Of a stretch of DNA of 64,000 nt, positions 32,814 through 42,407 are shown one piece after another. Origin of the DNA: Maribacter thermophilus. Its GTDB lineage: Bacteria > Bacteroidota > Bacteroidia > Flavobacteriales > Flavobacteriaceae. How positions within the stretch are numbered: position 1 is the first letter of the stretch; each line of letters opens with the position of its first letter. The translations under genes and the position numbers were made by a program. Location: the NCBI RefSeq assembly GCF_001020565.1, contig NZ_LDAS01000001.1, positions 472,402 through 536,401 on the forward strand, read 5' to 3'. Under the pieces are notes generated by a model. It was not told the DNA's origin and made no database searches. It worked only from the letters and a program-made list of their open reading frames with translations.

Positions 32814-33968
32814 ATGAAGAATTACACATTTAAGAAATTTATAAACGACCTTCATTTATGGGCCGGATTGGGTAGTGGAATCATTTTGTTTTTGGTTTGT
32901 CTGAGTGGTACCATACTTACATTCGAAGAGGAAATAAAAGCGGCATTTTCAGAAGAATTGACGATCGACTCCAATGGCAAGGATTTAATGAGCGTAGAAA
33001 CATTAAAGAAAAAGTTAGAAAAAGAAGGTGTGGTGAGCAGTGTAACCATACCCGAAGAAAAAAACGGATCATATGCCTTTTCTGTAAAATCTGATCCAAA
33101 ACAAAGAAGGGGCACTACCTTTTATGTAGACCCGTACACGGGAGATTATCAAAAGCAACAAAAATCCTCTTTGGACGGATTTTTCATGTCCATGTTCAGG
33201 TTGCACCGTTGGTTGCTGTTAGACACTAATATCGGTAGGCCTATCGTAGGAGTAGCGACCTTGATTTTTCTATTTCTATCTATCAGTGGGTTATATCTGT
33301 GGTTTCCTAAAAAACTTAAATGGAAGAATTTTAAATCTGGTTTTAAGATCAAGTTTTCTGCAAATTGGAAACGTATTAACCATGACTTGCATAACACACT
33401 GGGGTTCTATGCCTGTATTTTTTTGGTTATAATGACCTTGACAGGCCTTTGTTGGTCTTTTGAATGGTATAAAGATGCCAGTAGTGCAGTGCTCGGAGCC
33501 AAAGTTTTTGGAGCTAGGGGTGGCGGTCCAAAATTTGAATCGGCCGTAACAAAGGGGCAAAAGCAACTATCGGTCTCGGAGATCATAGAAATAACGAATA
33601 AGGAATTGGATTATAACGGGGAGATCAGACTTTCTTTTGCTACCCCAAAAAGCGGGGTTTATTCAATATCTAAAACAGGAGCTTCTTCTTTTTCTCCTGT
33701 TACCTCCGATAAATTAATATTGGATAGGGACGGAACTGTCTTGAATAAAGAGATCTTTAGCGAAAAACCACTAAATGTTCAAATAGCATCTCTGATAAAG
33801 CCTCTTCATACCGGAAATATATTCGGAACATTTTCTAAAATAATATATTTTCTGGCTTGTTTGATAGCCACTAGTCTTCCCATTACAGGAACCTTAATAT
33901 GGTGGAACAAACTTCAAAAGAAGCGCAAAAGAAAGACAAAGGTAATAAGTATGGCAAAGGCTGCTTAG
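32814..33968 (+). CDS. PepSY-associated TM-helix protein (iron-uptake type)
   Basis: A 384-residue membrane protein with four helices (about 15-36, 137-160, 195-217 and 340-365) and a large periplasmic PepSY region between the first two. LHLWAGLGSGIILFLVCLSGTILTFEEEI is the family's N-terminal block; INHDLHNTLGFYACIFLVIMTLTGLCWSF is the third-helix block. Similar proteins (for example the FoxB/FpvG-like group) act in siderophore reduction or release in the periplasm. The Fur-like palindrome ahead of it supports an iron role. The siderophore partner receptor is not adjacent. Confidence 0.83.
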   Translation: MKNYTFKKFINDLHLWAGLGSGIILFLVCLSGTILTFEEEIKAAFSEELTIDSNGKDLMSVETLKKKLEKEGVVSSVTIPEEKNGSYAFSVKSDPKQRRGTTFYVDPYTGDYQKQQKSSLDGFFMSMFRLHRWLLLDTNIGRPIVGVATLIFLFLSISGLYLWFPKKLKWKNFKSGFKIKFSANWKRINHDLHNTLGFYACIFLVIMTLTGLCWSFEWYKDASSAVLGAKVFGARGGGPKFESAVTKGQKQLSVSEIIEITNKELDYNGEIRLSFATPKSGVYSISKTGASSFSPVTSDKLILDRDGTVLNKEIFSEKPLNVQIASLIKPLHTGNIFGTFSKIIYFLACLIATSLPITGTLIWWNKLQKKRKRKTKVISMAKAA

Positions 33969-34301
33969 CACAGTTTTGTTCGGCATCCACTAATCTAAAG
34001 ATCACATGTGCTATATGTCAATTCTTAAGTCTATAGCACTGTTTTTACGGAAAAAGGTGTATCTAATTGATATTATGGATAATATATTTTGTGTTGTTCA
34101 ATAATGTATTGGTGATTTTTACGAAATCCTTTTCTGCTTCCGCGGTTTATTGTTTACAGTAGATAAAATAAGTATCATACAAAGTTTACTTTTTGTGATG
34201 TTGTACCATTATATTTTAAATAGCGCTCTAAATGCGGTATCTTTGATACATGATTTTTATAGTCTAAAAGCAATATTATTATTTAAACAACTATTTACTA
34301 A
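33969..34301 (+). promoter_or_regulatory. 333-bp gap: transketolase promoter region
   Basis: A -7 match TATCTTTG at 34238-34245 lies inside a small inverted repeat GTATC/GATAC. A clear -33 element was not found. The remainder is AT-rich and without recognised elements. Confidence 0.4.
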
Positions 34302-36335
34302 ATGAATCAAGAAATAGATCAATTAGCCGCAGATAATATTAGGGCGTTGGCCGTAGCTATGGTAGAAAAAGCAAACTCTGGCCACCCTGGTGGACCAATG
34401 GGCGGAGCTGACTATATGCATATTTTATATTCGGAATTCTTTAATTACGATCCTGCCGATATGCATTGGCCTTTCCGTGATCGTTTTTTTATGGATGCCG
34501 GTCACCTTTCTACTTTGATGTATGCCCAATACTATTTGTTAGGGAATTTTAAAAAGGATGATATTGCCAACTTTAGACAATGGGGGTCTGTAACACCCGG
34601 TCACCCGGAAGTTGATGTGGCAAGGGGAATAGAGAATACCTCTGGGCCCCTTGGTCAAGGCCACACTATGGGAGTGGGCGCGGCTATCGCAGCAAAATTC
34701 CTTCAAGCTCGTTTTGGAGATTGGATGAACCACAAAATATATGGCTTTATATCTGATGGGGGTGTACAAGAGGAGATTTCACAAGGAGCAGGGCGTATTG
34801 CCGGGCATTTAGGACTGAACAACTTTATCATGTTCTATGATGCCAATGATGTGCAGTTGTCTTCAAAGACCGATGAGGTAACCTCAGAAGATACGGCTAA
34901 GAAATATGAAGCTTGGGGCTGGAAAGTAATAACTATTGATGGTCATGATCACGATCAGATCAGAAAAGCACTTACAGAAGCCAATGCCGAAACGGAAAAA
35001 CCAACATTGATCATTGGCCATACCATCATGGGTAAAGGATGTGTTACCGCAGATGGGTCTATGTACGAAGGTTATACCGAATTGCACGGAAAACCTATCG
35101 GTGGAACCGGTGCGGACTATAAAAAAACTTTAGAGAATTTAGGTGCTGATGTAGACAATCCTTTTGATATATATACCAAGGTTGCAGAATATTATGAAGA
35201 TGTAATAGGTAGAAAAAAGACGGCGGCCCATGCAAAGAAATTGGAAATAGATGCATGGAGGGCAGAAAATGCAGAGCTTTCTGCTAAATTGGACAGTTTC
35301 TTTGATGGAAAATTACCGGAACTGGATTTTGGTTCGATCGCACAAAAAGAAGGGCAGGCGACAAGAGCGGCCTCTTCGAATGTGTTAGCATATCTAGCGG
35401 AAAATGTAGAAAATATGATCGTTTCTTCCGCAGATTTGTCCAATAGTGATAAAACAGATGGTTTCTTAAAGAAAACGACCGTACTTAAAAAAGGAGATTT
35501 TTCCGGAGCTTTTTTACAGGCAGGTGTCGCTGAGTTGACTATGGCCTCCATTGCAAATGGTATTGCATTGCACGGTGGTATTATACCGGTAGTGGCTACT
35601 TTCTTCGTTTTCTCCGATTACATGAAGCCGGCCATTCGCTTAAGTGCAATACAAGAATTGCCAGTAAAATTTGTATGGACACACGATGCGTTTAGGGTAG
35701 GGGAAGACGGACCAACACACCAGCCAATAGAACAAGAGGCACAAATTAGGCTATTGGAGAAATTAAAGAACCATAGCCATGAACAAAGTTTTGTAGCCTT
35801 GCGTCCGGCCGATTCACAAGAAACCAATGTTGCTTGGAAAATGGCAATGGAAAACCAAAAGACACCTACTGGTCTAATATTGTCCAGACAAGGTATAAAA
35901 GATATACCGGCACAATCGGGTAGTAGATATGAAGCTGCATTGGGAGCTGAAAAAGGAGGTTATTTGGTGCAAGAAACGAATGATCCCGATATTGTTTTAA
36001 TAGCAAATGGGTCTGAAGTAGCTACTTTGGTGGCTGCCGCAAAGTTATTGGAGGAAAAAGAGAATTTAAAGGTTAATATCGCATCTATACCTTCAGAAGG
36101 TATTTTTAGGCAACAACCGAAAGAATATCAAGAAAATGTAATACCAAGTAATAAACCAGTGTTTGGTTTAACTGCCGGCTTACCCGTAAACTTAGAAGGT
36201 TTGGCCGGCCCCAACGGAAAAGTTTTCGGACTTGAACATTTTGGTTACTCTGCGCCTGCAACCGTGTTGGACGAGAAGTTTGGATTTACAGGAGATCAAG
36301 TATATGGTCAGGTAATGGAGTTTTTGAAAAAGTAA
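34302..36335 (+). CDS. tkt: Transketolase
   Basis: A full-length 677-residue transketolase exchanging two-carbon units in the pentose-phosphate pathway. The thiamine-diphosphate domain contains FISDGGVQEEISQGAGRIAGH and SGHPGGPMGGADYMH near the N-terminus; the pyrimidine domain holds DGPTHQPIEQEAQIR (about 468-482); the C-terminal domain ends normally. It is followed 23 bases later by transaldolase, forming a two-gene non-oxidative pentose-phosphate unit. Confidence 0.96.
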   Translation: MNQEIDQLAADNIRALAVAMVEKANSGHPGGPMGGADYMHILYSEFFNYDPADMHWPFRDRFFMDAGHLSTLMYAQYYLLGNFKKDDIANFRQWGSVTPGHPEVDVARGIENTSGPLGQGHTMGVGAAIAAKFLQARFGDWMNHKIYGFISDGGVQEEISQGAGRIAGHLGLNNFIMFYDANDVQLSSKTDEVTSEDTAKKYEAWGWKVITIDGHDHDQIRKALTEANAETEKPTLIIGHTIMGKGCVTADGSMYEGYTELHGKPIGGTGADYKKTLENLGADVDNPFDIYTKVAEYYEDVIGRKKTAAHAKKLEIDAWRAENAELSAKLDSFFDGKLPELDFGSIAQKEGQATRAASSNVLAYLAENVENMIVSSADLSNSDKTDGFLKKTTVLKKGDFSGAFLQAGVAELTMASIANGIALHGGIIPVVATFFVFSDYMKPAIRLSAIQELPVKFVWTHDAFRVGEDGPTHQPIEQEAQIRLLEKLKNHSHEQSFVALRPADSQETNVAWKMAMENQKTPTGLILSRQGIKDIPAQSGSRYEAALGAEKGGYLVQETNDPDIVLIANGSEVATLVAAAKLLEEKENLKVNIASIPSEGIFRQQPKEYQENVIPSNKPVFGLTAGLPVNLEGLAGPNGKVFGLEHFGYSAPATVLDEKFGFTGDQVYGQVMEFLKK

Positions 36336-36358
36336 TAAACAATTAAAAAAAGAAGAAA

Positions 36359-37012
36359 ATGAAATTTTTTATAGATACAGCAAATTTAGAAGATATTAAA
36401 GAAGCCCAGGATATGGGAGTTTTGGATGGTGTTACTACAAATCCGTCCCTAATGGCAAAAGAGGGTATTACCGGGGCCGAAAATATTCTTGAGCATTATA
36501 AAAAAATATGCAGCTTGGTAGATGGTCATGTAAGTGCGGAAGTAATTTCTACCGATTTTGAAGGCATGGTGGAAGAGGGAGAAAAATTGGCAGCCCTTAA
36601 CCCACAGATTGTTGTGAAACTGCCTATGATCGCCGATGGTGTAAAAGCATGTAAGTATTTTTCTGACAAGGGTATCAAAACAAATGTAACCTTGGTGTTT
36701 TCTGCAGGCCAAGCATTATTGGCCGCTAAAGCTGGTGCTACTTATGTTTCGCCATTTATAGGTCGTTTGGATGATATTTCAACAGATGGTCTTGGACTTA
36801 TCTCCGATATCAGGTTAATTTATGACAACTACGGTTTTGAGACCGAAATATTGGCTGCTTCCGTAAGACACGTAATGCATGTGTTGGATTGTGCTAAAAT
36901 AGGAGCGGATGTAATGACCGGTCCATTGTCTGCTATTAAAGGGCTTTTAAAACATCCTCTAACCGATATAGGGTTGGCCAAGTTTTTGGAAGATTACAAA
37001 AAAGGGAACTAA
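36359..37012 (+). CDS. tal: Transaldolase / fructose-6-phosphate aldolase family
   Basis: A 217-residue short transaldolase with [16 protein letters not shown] at the start, the Schiff-base lysine in [11 protein letters not shown] (about 82-92), and [19 protein letters not shown]. The short length puts it in the TalC/FSA subfamily. Subfamily members can be transaldolase or fructose-6-phosphate aldolase; proximity to transketolase favours transaldolase. A terminator follows. Confidence 0.93.
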   Translation: MKFFIDTANLEDIKEAQDMGVLDGVTTNPSLMAKEGITGAENILEHYKKICSLVDGHVSAEVISTDFEGMVEEGEKLAALNPQIVVKLPMIADGVKACKYFSDKGIKTNVTLVFSAGQALLAAKAGATYVSPFIGRLDDISTDGLGLISDIRLIYDNYGFETEILAASVRHVMHVLDCAKIGADVMTGPLSAIKGLLKHPLTDIGLAKFLEDYKKGN

Positions 37013-37031
37013 AGGTTTTCTATAGATATAT

Positions 37032-37056
37032 AAACACCTAGCTCTTGTAGTTGGGT
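37032..37056 (+). terminator. Terminator after transketolase-transaldolase unit
   Basis: AAACACC pairs with GGTGTTT around CTAGCTCTTGTAGTT and is followed by a run of T, 20 bases past the transaldolase stop codon. Confidence 0.75.
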
Positions 37057-37210
37057 GTTTTTTTATGCTTTTTTCAAACGATATAACGCTATATCCTGTT
37101 ATTGAGTGTACACTAAAAAACAATAATTTGTGAGTAATATGTAGGCACTTGATGGTTTATCGTTATTACATAATGTTTAAATTTACGAAGCAACCAAAAA
37201 TTTATGATTC

Positions 37211-38347
37211 GTGCGGTACTATTTCAAGATTTTGACATTGTTCATAATTACCTTTTTTATTCAAAATTGTAAATCGGATAAAAAAAGAACACCTGACAAA
37301 GAAGTGACACAAAAGAACACGGATGCCGTAATTCCCAAGTTTACCGAAAAGGATGTATTGGTCAATAAACCCGATAGCATAGAAACCCCTCGTGGTATGG
37401 TATGGATACCTGGAGGTAAACTCAAACAAGGGGCCGTAGACCAAGATAAGATGGCGATGGAACATGAAAAACCGGCAATAGATGTGGTAGTAGACGGATT
37501 TTTTATGGACATTACGGAAGTAACCAATGCCCAATTCGAGGAATTTATAAAAGAAACAGGATATGTTACGACCGCAGAGAGGGCTATTGATTGGGAAGAA
37601 TTAAAAAAGCAAGTGCCCGAAGGAACAGAAAAACCGCATGATTCTGTATTACAGCCTGGAGCACTTACCTTTAAAAAGGCAAAATCATCAGTGCCCAACC
37701 TATATGATTTTTCGCAATGGTGGGACTGGACAATTGGAGCGGACTGGAGACACCCCAACGGTCCTAACAGTAACATAGATGGCATGGATAATTATCCTGT
37801 AGTTCAAGTTTCTTATGAAGATGCCTTGGCCTATTGTGAATGGGCAGGTAGGCGTCTTCCAACAGAAGCAGAGTGGGAGCTGGCAGCGAGGGGAGGAAAT
37901 GAAGGAACAACGTTCTTTTGGGGAGACGATAGTGCCAAGTTGCCTAAAATGGCAAATACTTGGGAAGGAGAGTTTCCCGTTACCAATACCAAGGAGGACG
38001 GATATGAACGTAGGGCCCCAGTAAAGTCCTATCCGCCAAATGAGTACGGACTTTACGATATGGCGGGCAATGTTTGGGAATGGACCAGTGATTGGTACAA
38101 TGCCAATTATTATAAAGACGTGAAGGCCACAGGTGCCGTTTTAAAGAACCCAACAGGTGCCGTTGAGCCATTTACACCTAATAATCCCTATGCCCAAGAA
38201 AAAATAATTAAAGGAGGTTCTTTTTTGTGTAGTGCCAGCTATTGTGCTAGTTACCGTGTGTCGGCAAAAATGGGGTCCAGTATAGATTCGTCATTGGAAC
38301 ATACGGGTTTTAGAACCGTTGCCACTGTTGAATTGTTAAATAAATAA
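37211..38347 (+). CDS. Formylglycine-generating enzyme (sulfatase-maturing), lipoprotein
   Basis: A 378-residue lipoprotein (lipobox IQNC, Cys20) of the FGE/SUMF1 type. VWIPGGKLKQGA begins the domain, RRLPTEAEWELAARGG and YGLYDMAGNVWEWTSDWY are its signature, and GGSFLCSASYCASYRVSAKMG carries the two catalytic cysteines (340 and 345), as in sulfatase-activating enzymes. It would convert a sulfatase active-site cysteine to formylglycine outside the cytoplasm. The start is GTG at 37211; an in-frame stop lies three codons upstream. No sulfatase gene is in this window, but marine flavobacteria often carry many elsewhere. Confidence 0.87.
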   Translation: MRYYFKILTLFIITFFIQNCKSDKKRTPDKEVTQKNTDAVIPKFTEKDVLVNKPDSIETPRGMVWIPGGKLKQGAVDQDKMAMEHEKPAIDVVVDGFFMDITEVTNAQFEEFIKETGYVTTAERAIDWEELKKQVPEGTEKPHDSVLQPGALTFKKAKSSVPNLYDFSQWWDWTIGADWRHPNGPNSNIDGMDNYPVVQVSYEDALAYCEWAGRRLPTEAEWELAARGGNEGTTFFWGDDSAKLPKMANTWEGEFPVTNTKEDGYERRAPVKSYPPNEYGLYDMAGNVWEWTSDWYNANYYKDVKATGAVLKNPTGAVEPFTPNNPYAQEKIIKGGSFLCSASYCASYRVSAKMGSSIDSSLEHTGFRTVATVELLNK

Positions 38348-38653
38348 TATTTTTTTGTTACGCACATAATACTTCTGTTCCACCAGTGCTGACTATAAAA
38401 GGTAAAAAAACCTGTTCGATTTAAAATAGAAGTATATTGTTAAGTTGTTGGTAATTAATGCATTGTATTTGTTTTAGTGTGGAAAAAGAGGGCTGTCAAT
38501 AAAAATTAGGGGTCTTTCAGAATTATTTTCCGGGTCAGTATTTACATCTTATACCGCTTTATTTTACTGTGAAAACTTTTAATAACTTAGCTGTAAGGTT
38601 TTTATTCAAAAAACTACTTTTGTATTGGTAAGAATAGATTGAATATAAATATT
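38348..38653 (+). promoter_or_regulatory. 306-bp gap: thioredoxin reductase promoter
   Basis: The -7 match TACTTTTG at 38615-38622 is 32 bases before the trxB start. The -33 region is not clear. No other element was recognised. Confidence 0.45.
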
Positions 38654-39631
38654 ATGTCGGAAGCAATAGAGAGAATTAAAACATTGATTATAGGGTCTGG
38701 TCCTGCTGGCTATACAGCAGCTATTTATGCAGCCAGAGCCGATTTAAAACCTGTTATGTATACAGGTATGGAGCCTGGAGGTCAGTTGACCACTACTACA
38801 GAGGTAGATAACTTTCCGGGGTACCCAGAAGGTATAGACGGGCCTTCTATGATGGCTCAATTACAACAACAAGCCGAGCGTTTTGGTACAGAGGTGCGTA
38901 TCGGAATGGTGACAGCGGTTGATTTTAGTGAAAAACCTGGCGGTATTCACAAGGTTACGGTAGACAACGATAAACAGATAGAGGCAGAAACGGTAATTAT
39001 TTCTACAGGGGCCTCTGCTAAATATCTAAATATCCCCAGTGAACAAAAATTACGGGGAGGTGGTGTTTCGGCATGTGCGGTATGTGATGGCTTTTTCTAT
39101 AAAGGGCAAGATGTTGCCATAGTTGGAGCAGGTGATACGGCTGCTGAGGAAGCTTCTTATTTGGCCAATATATGTAACAAAGTGACCATGTTGGTAAGAA
39201 AAGACCACATGAGGGCATCAAAGGCAATGCAGCATAGGGTCAAAAGCCTTAAGAACATTGAGATAAAATTCAATACCGAGGTCGATGAGGTTTTAGGAGA
39301 CCAAGTGGTGGAAGGCCTTAGAATGGTGAACAACCAAACAGGGGAAAAGGAAGAGATAGCCATTACCGGTCTTTTTATAGCTATTGGGCATAAGCCGAAT
39401 ACCGATATTTTTAAGGGACAGTTAGACATGGATGAAACCGGGTATATAATCACTAAGGGAAAATCTACGAAAACAAATATTCCTGGGGTATTTGCCGCGG
39501 GAGACGCTCAAGACAAAGAGTACAGGCAGGCAATTACAGCTGCAGGTACCGGTTGTATGGCAGCTTTGGATGCCGAGCGTTATTTAGCTACAATAGACTC
39601 TATGGAAGAGACTGTAGCAGATCCAGTATAA
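38654..39631 (+). CDS. trxB: Thioredoxin reductase
   Basis: A 325-residue low-molecular-weight thioredoxin reductase: FAD motif GSGPAGYTAA near residue 14, redox pair CAVC (141 and 144), NADPH motif VGAGDTAAEEA and the C-terminal GVFAAGDAQDKEYRQAITAAG. I chose ATG at 38654 (MSEAIERIK); a TTG 15 bases upstream would add five residues. It reduces thioredoxin, relevant to persulfide and peroxide handling. It is followed by a strong terminator. Confidence 0.95.
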   Translation: MSEAIERIKTLIIGSGPAGYTAAIYAARADLKPVMYTGMEPGGQLTTTTEVDNFPGYPEGIDGPSMMAQLQQQAERFGTEVRIGMVTAVDFSEKPGGIHKVTVDNDKQIEAETVIISTGASAKYLNIPSEQKLRGGGVSACAVCDGFFYKGQDVAIVGAGDTAAEEASYLANICNKVTMLVRKDHMRASKAMQHRVKSLKNIEIKFNTEVDEVLGDQVVEGLRMVNNQTGEKEEIAITGLFIAIGHKPNTDIFKGQLDMDETGYIITKGKSTKTNIPGVFAAGDAQDKEYRQAITAAGTGCMAALDAERYLATIDSMEETVADPV

Positions 39632-39652
39632 CTATAATTTAGTTTTATATAT

Positions 39653-39680
39653 AAAAAGCGCCTTTTAAGGCGCTTTTTTT
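39653..39680. terminator. Terminator between trxB and lipocalin-like gene
   Basis: AAAAAGCGCC and GGCGCTTTTT pair around TTTTAA; symmetrical, so it can serve both the plus-strand trxB and the minus-strand gene ending at 39698. Confidence 0.88.
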
Positions 39681-39697
39681 GTTGGATAATTGTTGTC

Positions 39698-40144
39698 CTA
39701 ATCTATTCTTCTATAGTTTTCAGAGAAGGTTCTATTGCCTTCGTCATCCAATGTTATTTGACTGTAATTGTCTTTGTCCAGTATTAGTTCAAATTTGAAG
39801 ACTTGAACTGTATCTTGAATTTTCATCATTTCGGCAGAACCGTATTCCAAACGTTCCTCAAGTTCGTTTTCAGTATTTTGATAAGAGCCAAAACCAAACC
39901 ATTCGGCCGGATCATCGGGTGAGTATCTGGTCCACATAACTTTACCTTTACTGTATATTTTTATCTGTCTGTAACCATTGACATTAAAAAGCGTATCCGA
40001 TACACCAGATTCATCATAATTATATCGGTTGATAAGTTCCCAAGTTCCCTCTAAAGAGTAATTGTTCTGTAGTTTTGAAGAAGTGATACTGGTTAATGAT
40101 ACCAATAACAGCATCAAAAAAACCAATCCAAGTATTTTTTTCAT
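39698..40144 (-). CDS. Secreted lipocalin-like protein
   Basis: A 148-residue protein with a signal peptide (about 1-21) and a beta-rich body starting with YSLEGTWELINRYNYDES, the typical opening of lipocalin-like domains. It has no lipobox cysteine. The domain usually binds or protects small molecules; no ligand is apparent. It is monocistronic. Confidence 0.65.
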   Translation of the reverse strand: MKKILGLVFLMLLLVSLTSITSSKLQNNYSLEGTWELINRYNYDESGVSDTLFNVNGYRQIKIYSKGKVMWTRYSPDDPAEWFGFGSYQNTENELEERLEYGSAEMMKIQDTVQVFKFELILDKDNYSQITLDDEGNRTFSENYRRID

Positions 40145-40249
40145 GGCCTAGTTGTTTAATGATTATTAATACCATAAAAGATACAAATAAAATTGATAAT
40201 TTAATAAGAAATTAACTATTTTATTGAAGAAAATACATTACAAATGATT

Positions 40250-41305
40250 TTATAAATCATTAAGAAAACTATTCAAAACATTTGTCAGTTTTTTAATGTC
40301 TTTGGTGGAATGGCCGGCCGATATTACAATGCGGCTCATTGTTTCGGAAGTTGACTTGGGGTAGTTAAAGTTGGTTACAATTATTTTATGGTGTTCTAGG
40401 TATTTTACTAGTGCTATGTCTTGAAATGTAAAGGTTGGATGACCGCTCATATGCCTAAACTTTTTTAACAAGGTCATCTGAGACAAGAATAACTCAATAT
40501 TATTTCTTAAAAGGGCTCTTTTTTTATTGTATATCTTTTCGGCTTCCATAAAAGTTGCCATAGCGCTTGGGCTTGCGGGACTGGCACCACCATAAAAAGA
40601 AGTGTTTTCCATGGCCTCTATAGTTATTTTGTCTCCAAAAACCGCTCCTGCCTGTATGGCAAATCCTTTGCCTAAAGAACAACAGACCAAAAGCTGTTTG
40701 GGGTTTAGTGCTTTTAAGGCTTTATAGACTCCACGACCGTTTGCTCCGACGATTCCGATGCCATGAGAATCATCGGCAACTATGATCATTTCTTTAAGAG
40801 GTAAAATTTTTAGGCTTTCAAAATCGGGATAGCTTCCGCCAGAAAAGTCTATTGTATCTAAAAATAGCACCGGAGTTTTGGCATTGGGCTCGTTAAGATA
40901 ATTGCGTACCGCAATGTTTAAACTAGCATAGGTGACGTAATTCTTGACTGTGTTGCGAAACAACGCCGAATGGGTGTTGGGGGCATAAAAGGGCTTGCAA
41001 GTTTTTTTATGGATAAACTCAGAAACAAACTGTCCGGCCAAATAACCTGATGATAATGTTAGACAATCTTCACTTCCTACCAGATTTGCCAGATAACTTT
41101 CTGCCTCATCAAAAATGGTAAAGCGAACGTTGGATTTTCTGGAGGCACTGTAGTTGGTTCCGTATTGCTTTATATTCTTGATAAAAAGCTCTTGAAATTC
41201 GGAGTCGTACTGCAGCCCCAAATACGAGGTTCCACCAAAATATAAATATTGGTTTCCGTTGGTGTTTAGTACCCTTCCGGGAAAATTATCTATATAAATA
41301 GCCAT
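40250..41305 (-). CDS. Alpha-oxoamine-synthase-like PLP enzyme (KBL/BioF-type)
   Basis: A 351-residue fold-type I aminotransferase: ADDSHGIGIVG holds the PLP Asp/His pair (about 175-185), CSLGKGFAIQAGAVFG has the Schiff-base lysine, and SFYGGASPASPSAMATF follows. The family condenses an amino acid with an acyl-CoA (BioF, Kbl, serine palmitoyltransferase); this protein is shorter than those at about 390 residues, so the substrate is uncertain. Its start codon overlaps the stop of the dipeptide epimerase gene (TAATG), so the two are translated together, suggesting a joint step on an amino-acid or peptide product. Confidence 0.78.
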   Translation of the reverse strand: MAIYIDNFPGRVLNTNGNQYLYFGGTSYLGLQYDSEFQELFIKNIKQYGTNYSASRKSNVRFTIFDEAESYLANLVGSEDCLTLSSGYLAGQFVSEFIHKKTCKPFYAPNTHSALFRNTVKNYVTYASLNIAVRNYLNEPNAKTPVLFLDTIDFSGGSYPDFESLKILPLKEMIIVADDSHGIGIVGANGRGVYKALKALNPKQLLVCCSLGKGFAIQAGAVFGDKITIEAMENTSFYGGASPASPSAMATFMEAEKIYNKKRALLRNNIELFLSQMTLLKKFRHMSGHPTFTFQDIALVKYLEHHKIIVTNFNYPKSTSETMSRIVISAGHSTKDIKKLTNVLNSFLNDL

Positions 41306-42315
41306 TAAATCATTGTTATGCCGCTACCTGCCAATGTCGGAAACACGACTTGTCCGTCGGCTTTGATCTCTACCCCTTGGGCTATATCCTCTTTTAAGAG
41401 TAGTGCACCGTCCATATCTACATAATCCAGTTGTGGTAATAGTTGTGCAATGGCAGAAATACCTACGGTAGATTCTGTCATGCAACCTACCATTACTTTT
41501 AAACCTAATTCTTTGCCTTTTTTTATCATGCGTAGGGCAGGGGTGAGGCCCCCACATTTAGTCAGTTTTATGTTGATACCATTAAAGTGCAACGCACATT
41601 TTTCTACATCGCCTTCTATTATACAACTTTCATCGGCAATTACCGGAAGCACACTATGATGTGTTACCAGCTCCATGCCTTCCCAATCGTCCGCTTTTAA
41701 GGGCTGCTCTAAAAACTCTACTCCCAAATCTTTTAAAAGTGGTGCATTTTGTATGGTTTCTTTTGCGGTCCATGCACAATTGGCATCGATTCTAAAAATG
41801 GCATCCGTATGTTCTCTCAGTTTTTTTACAATGGCAACATCGTCGTCAGTTCCTAATTTTATTTTATATATGGGCCAGGGCATTTCCGTCATTTTCGATA
41901 CCATTTCATCTATCGGTGCTATACCAATAGTGTAGTTTGTAGTAGGGTAATGATCGGTATTGGTATCCCACAGTTCATATAAGGGTTTACCTTTTATTTT
42001 TCCATAAAGATCATGGGCCGCCAGATCCAGTGCACAAATGGCAAAGTTTGTTAGCCCCTTAGAACACAAAAAGGCATGGAATTCTTCGGGTATGGTAAAA
42101 TGGAAATTCTCGATTTCTTTTCTGATAGATTCTATTTCGGTCATCATGCTCTGTACCGTAATCTTGTAATACGGGTTAGAGGTGGCCTCGCCATAACCGG
42201 TATGCCCATTTAACGAAAGACTTACGATCAAAGAGTCTTGAAAATCATGGGATTCCCTTGAAATACTAAAGGTATGCTTTAGGGGGAGTATGTATTTTTT
42301 AAGGTGTATTTTCAT
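41305..42315 (-). CDS. L-Ala-D/L-Glu-type dipeptide epimerase (enolase superfamily)
   Basis: A 336-residue enolase-superfamily enzyme with the muconate-lactonizing fold, beginning at 42315 (MKIHLKKYILPLKHTF). The acid/base lysine is in IYKIKLGTD, metal ligands Asp/Glu/Asp appear as IDANCAW, EFLEQPL and ADESC, and the second lysine is in NIKLTKCGG, as in dipeptide epimerases. VGCMTESTVGI is the specificity loop. It would epimerise an L-Ala-L/D-Glu or related dipeptide from murein turnover. It is translationally coupled to the PLP enzyme. Confidence 0.86.
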   Translation of the reverse strand: MKIHLKKYILPLKHTFSISRESHDFQDSLIVSLSLNGHTGYGEATSNPYYKITVQSMMTEIESIRKEIENFHFTIPEEFHAFLCSKGLTNFAICALDLAAHDLYGKIKGKPLYELWDTNTDHYPTTNYTIGIAPIDEMVSKMTEMPWPIYKIKLGTDDDVAIVKKLREHTDAIFRIDANCAWTAKETIQNAPLLKDLGVEFLEQPLKADDWEGMELVTHHSVLPVIADESCIIEGDVEKCALHFNGINIKLTKCGGLTPALRMIKKGKELGLKVMVGCMTESTVGISAIAQLLPQLDYVDMDGALLLKEDIAQGVEIKADGQVVFPTLAGSGITMI

Positions 42316-42352
42316 AATACTAAGATAGGGATAAGCCATGTACCTAAAAATG

Positions 42353-42380
42353 AAAACCCATTGAAATTTCAATGGGTTTT
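42353..42380 (-). terminator. Terminator after DUF2807 operon
   Basis: AAAACCCATTGAAA followed directly by TTTCAATGGGTTTT, a perfect 28-base palindrome, 28 bases past the DUF2807 stop codon. Confidence 0.8.
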
Positions 42381-42407
42381 ATAGATCAGTTGTTCTAATA
42401 GCTAACT

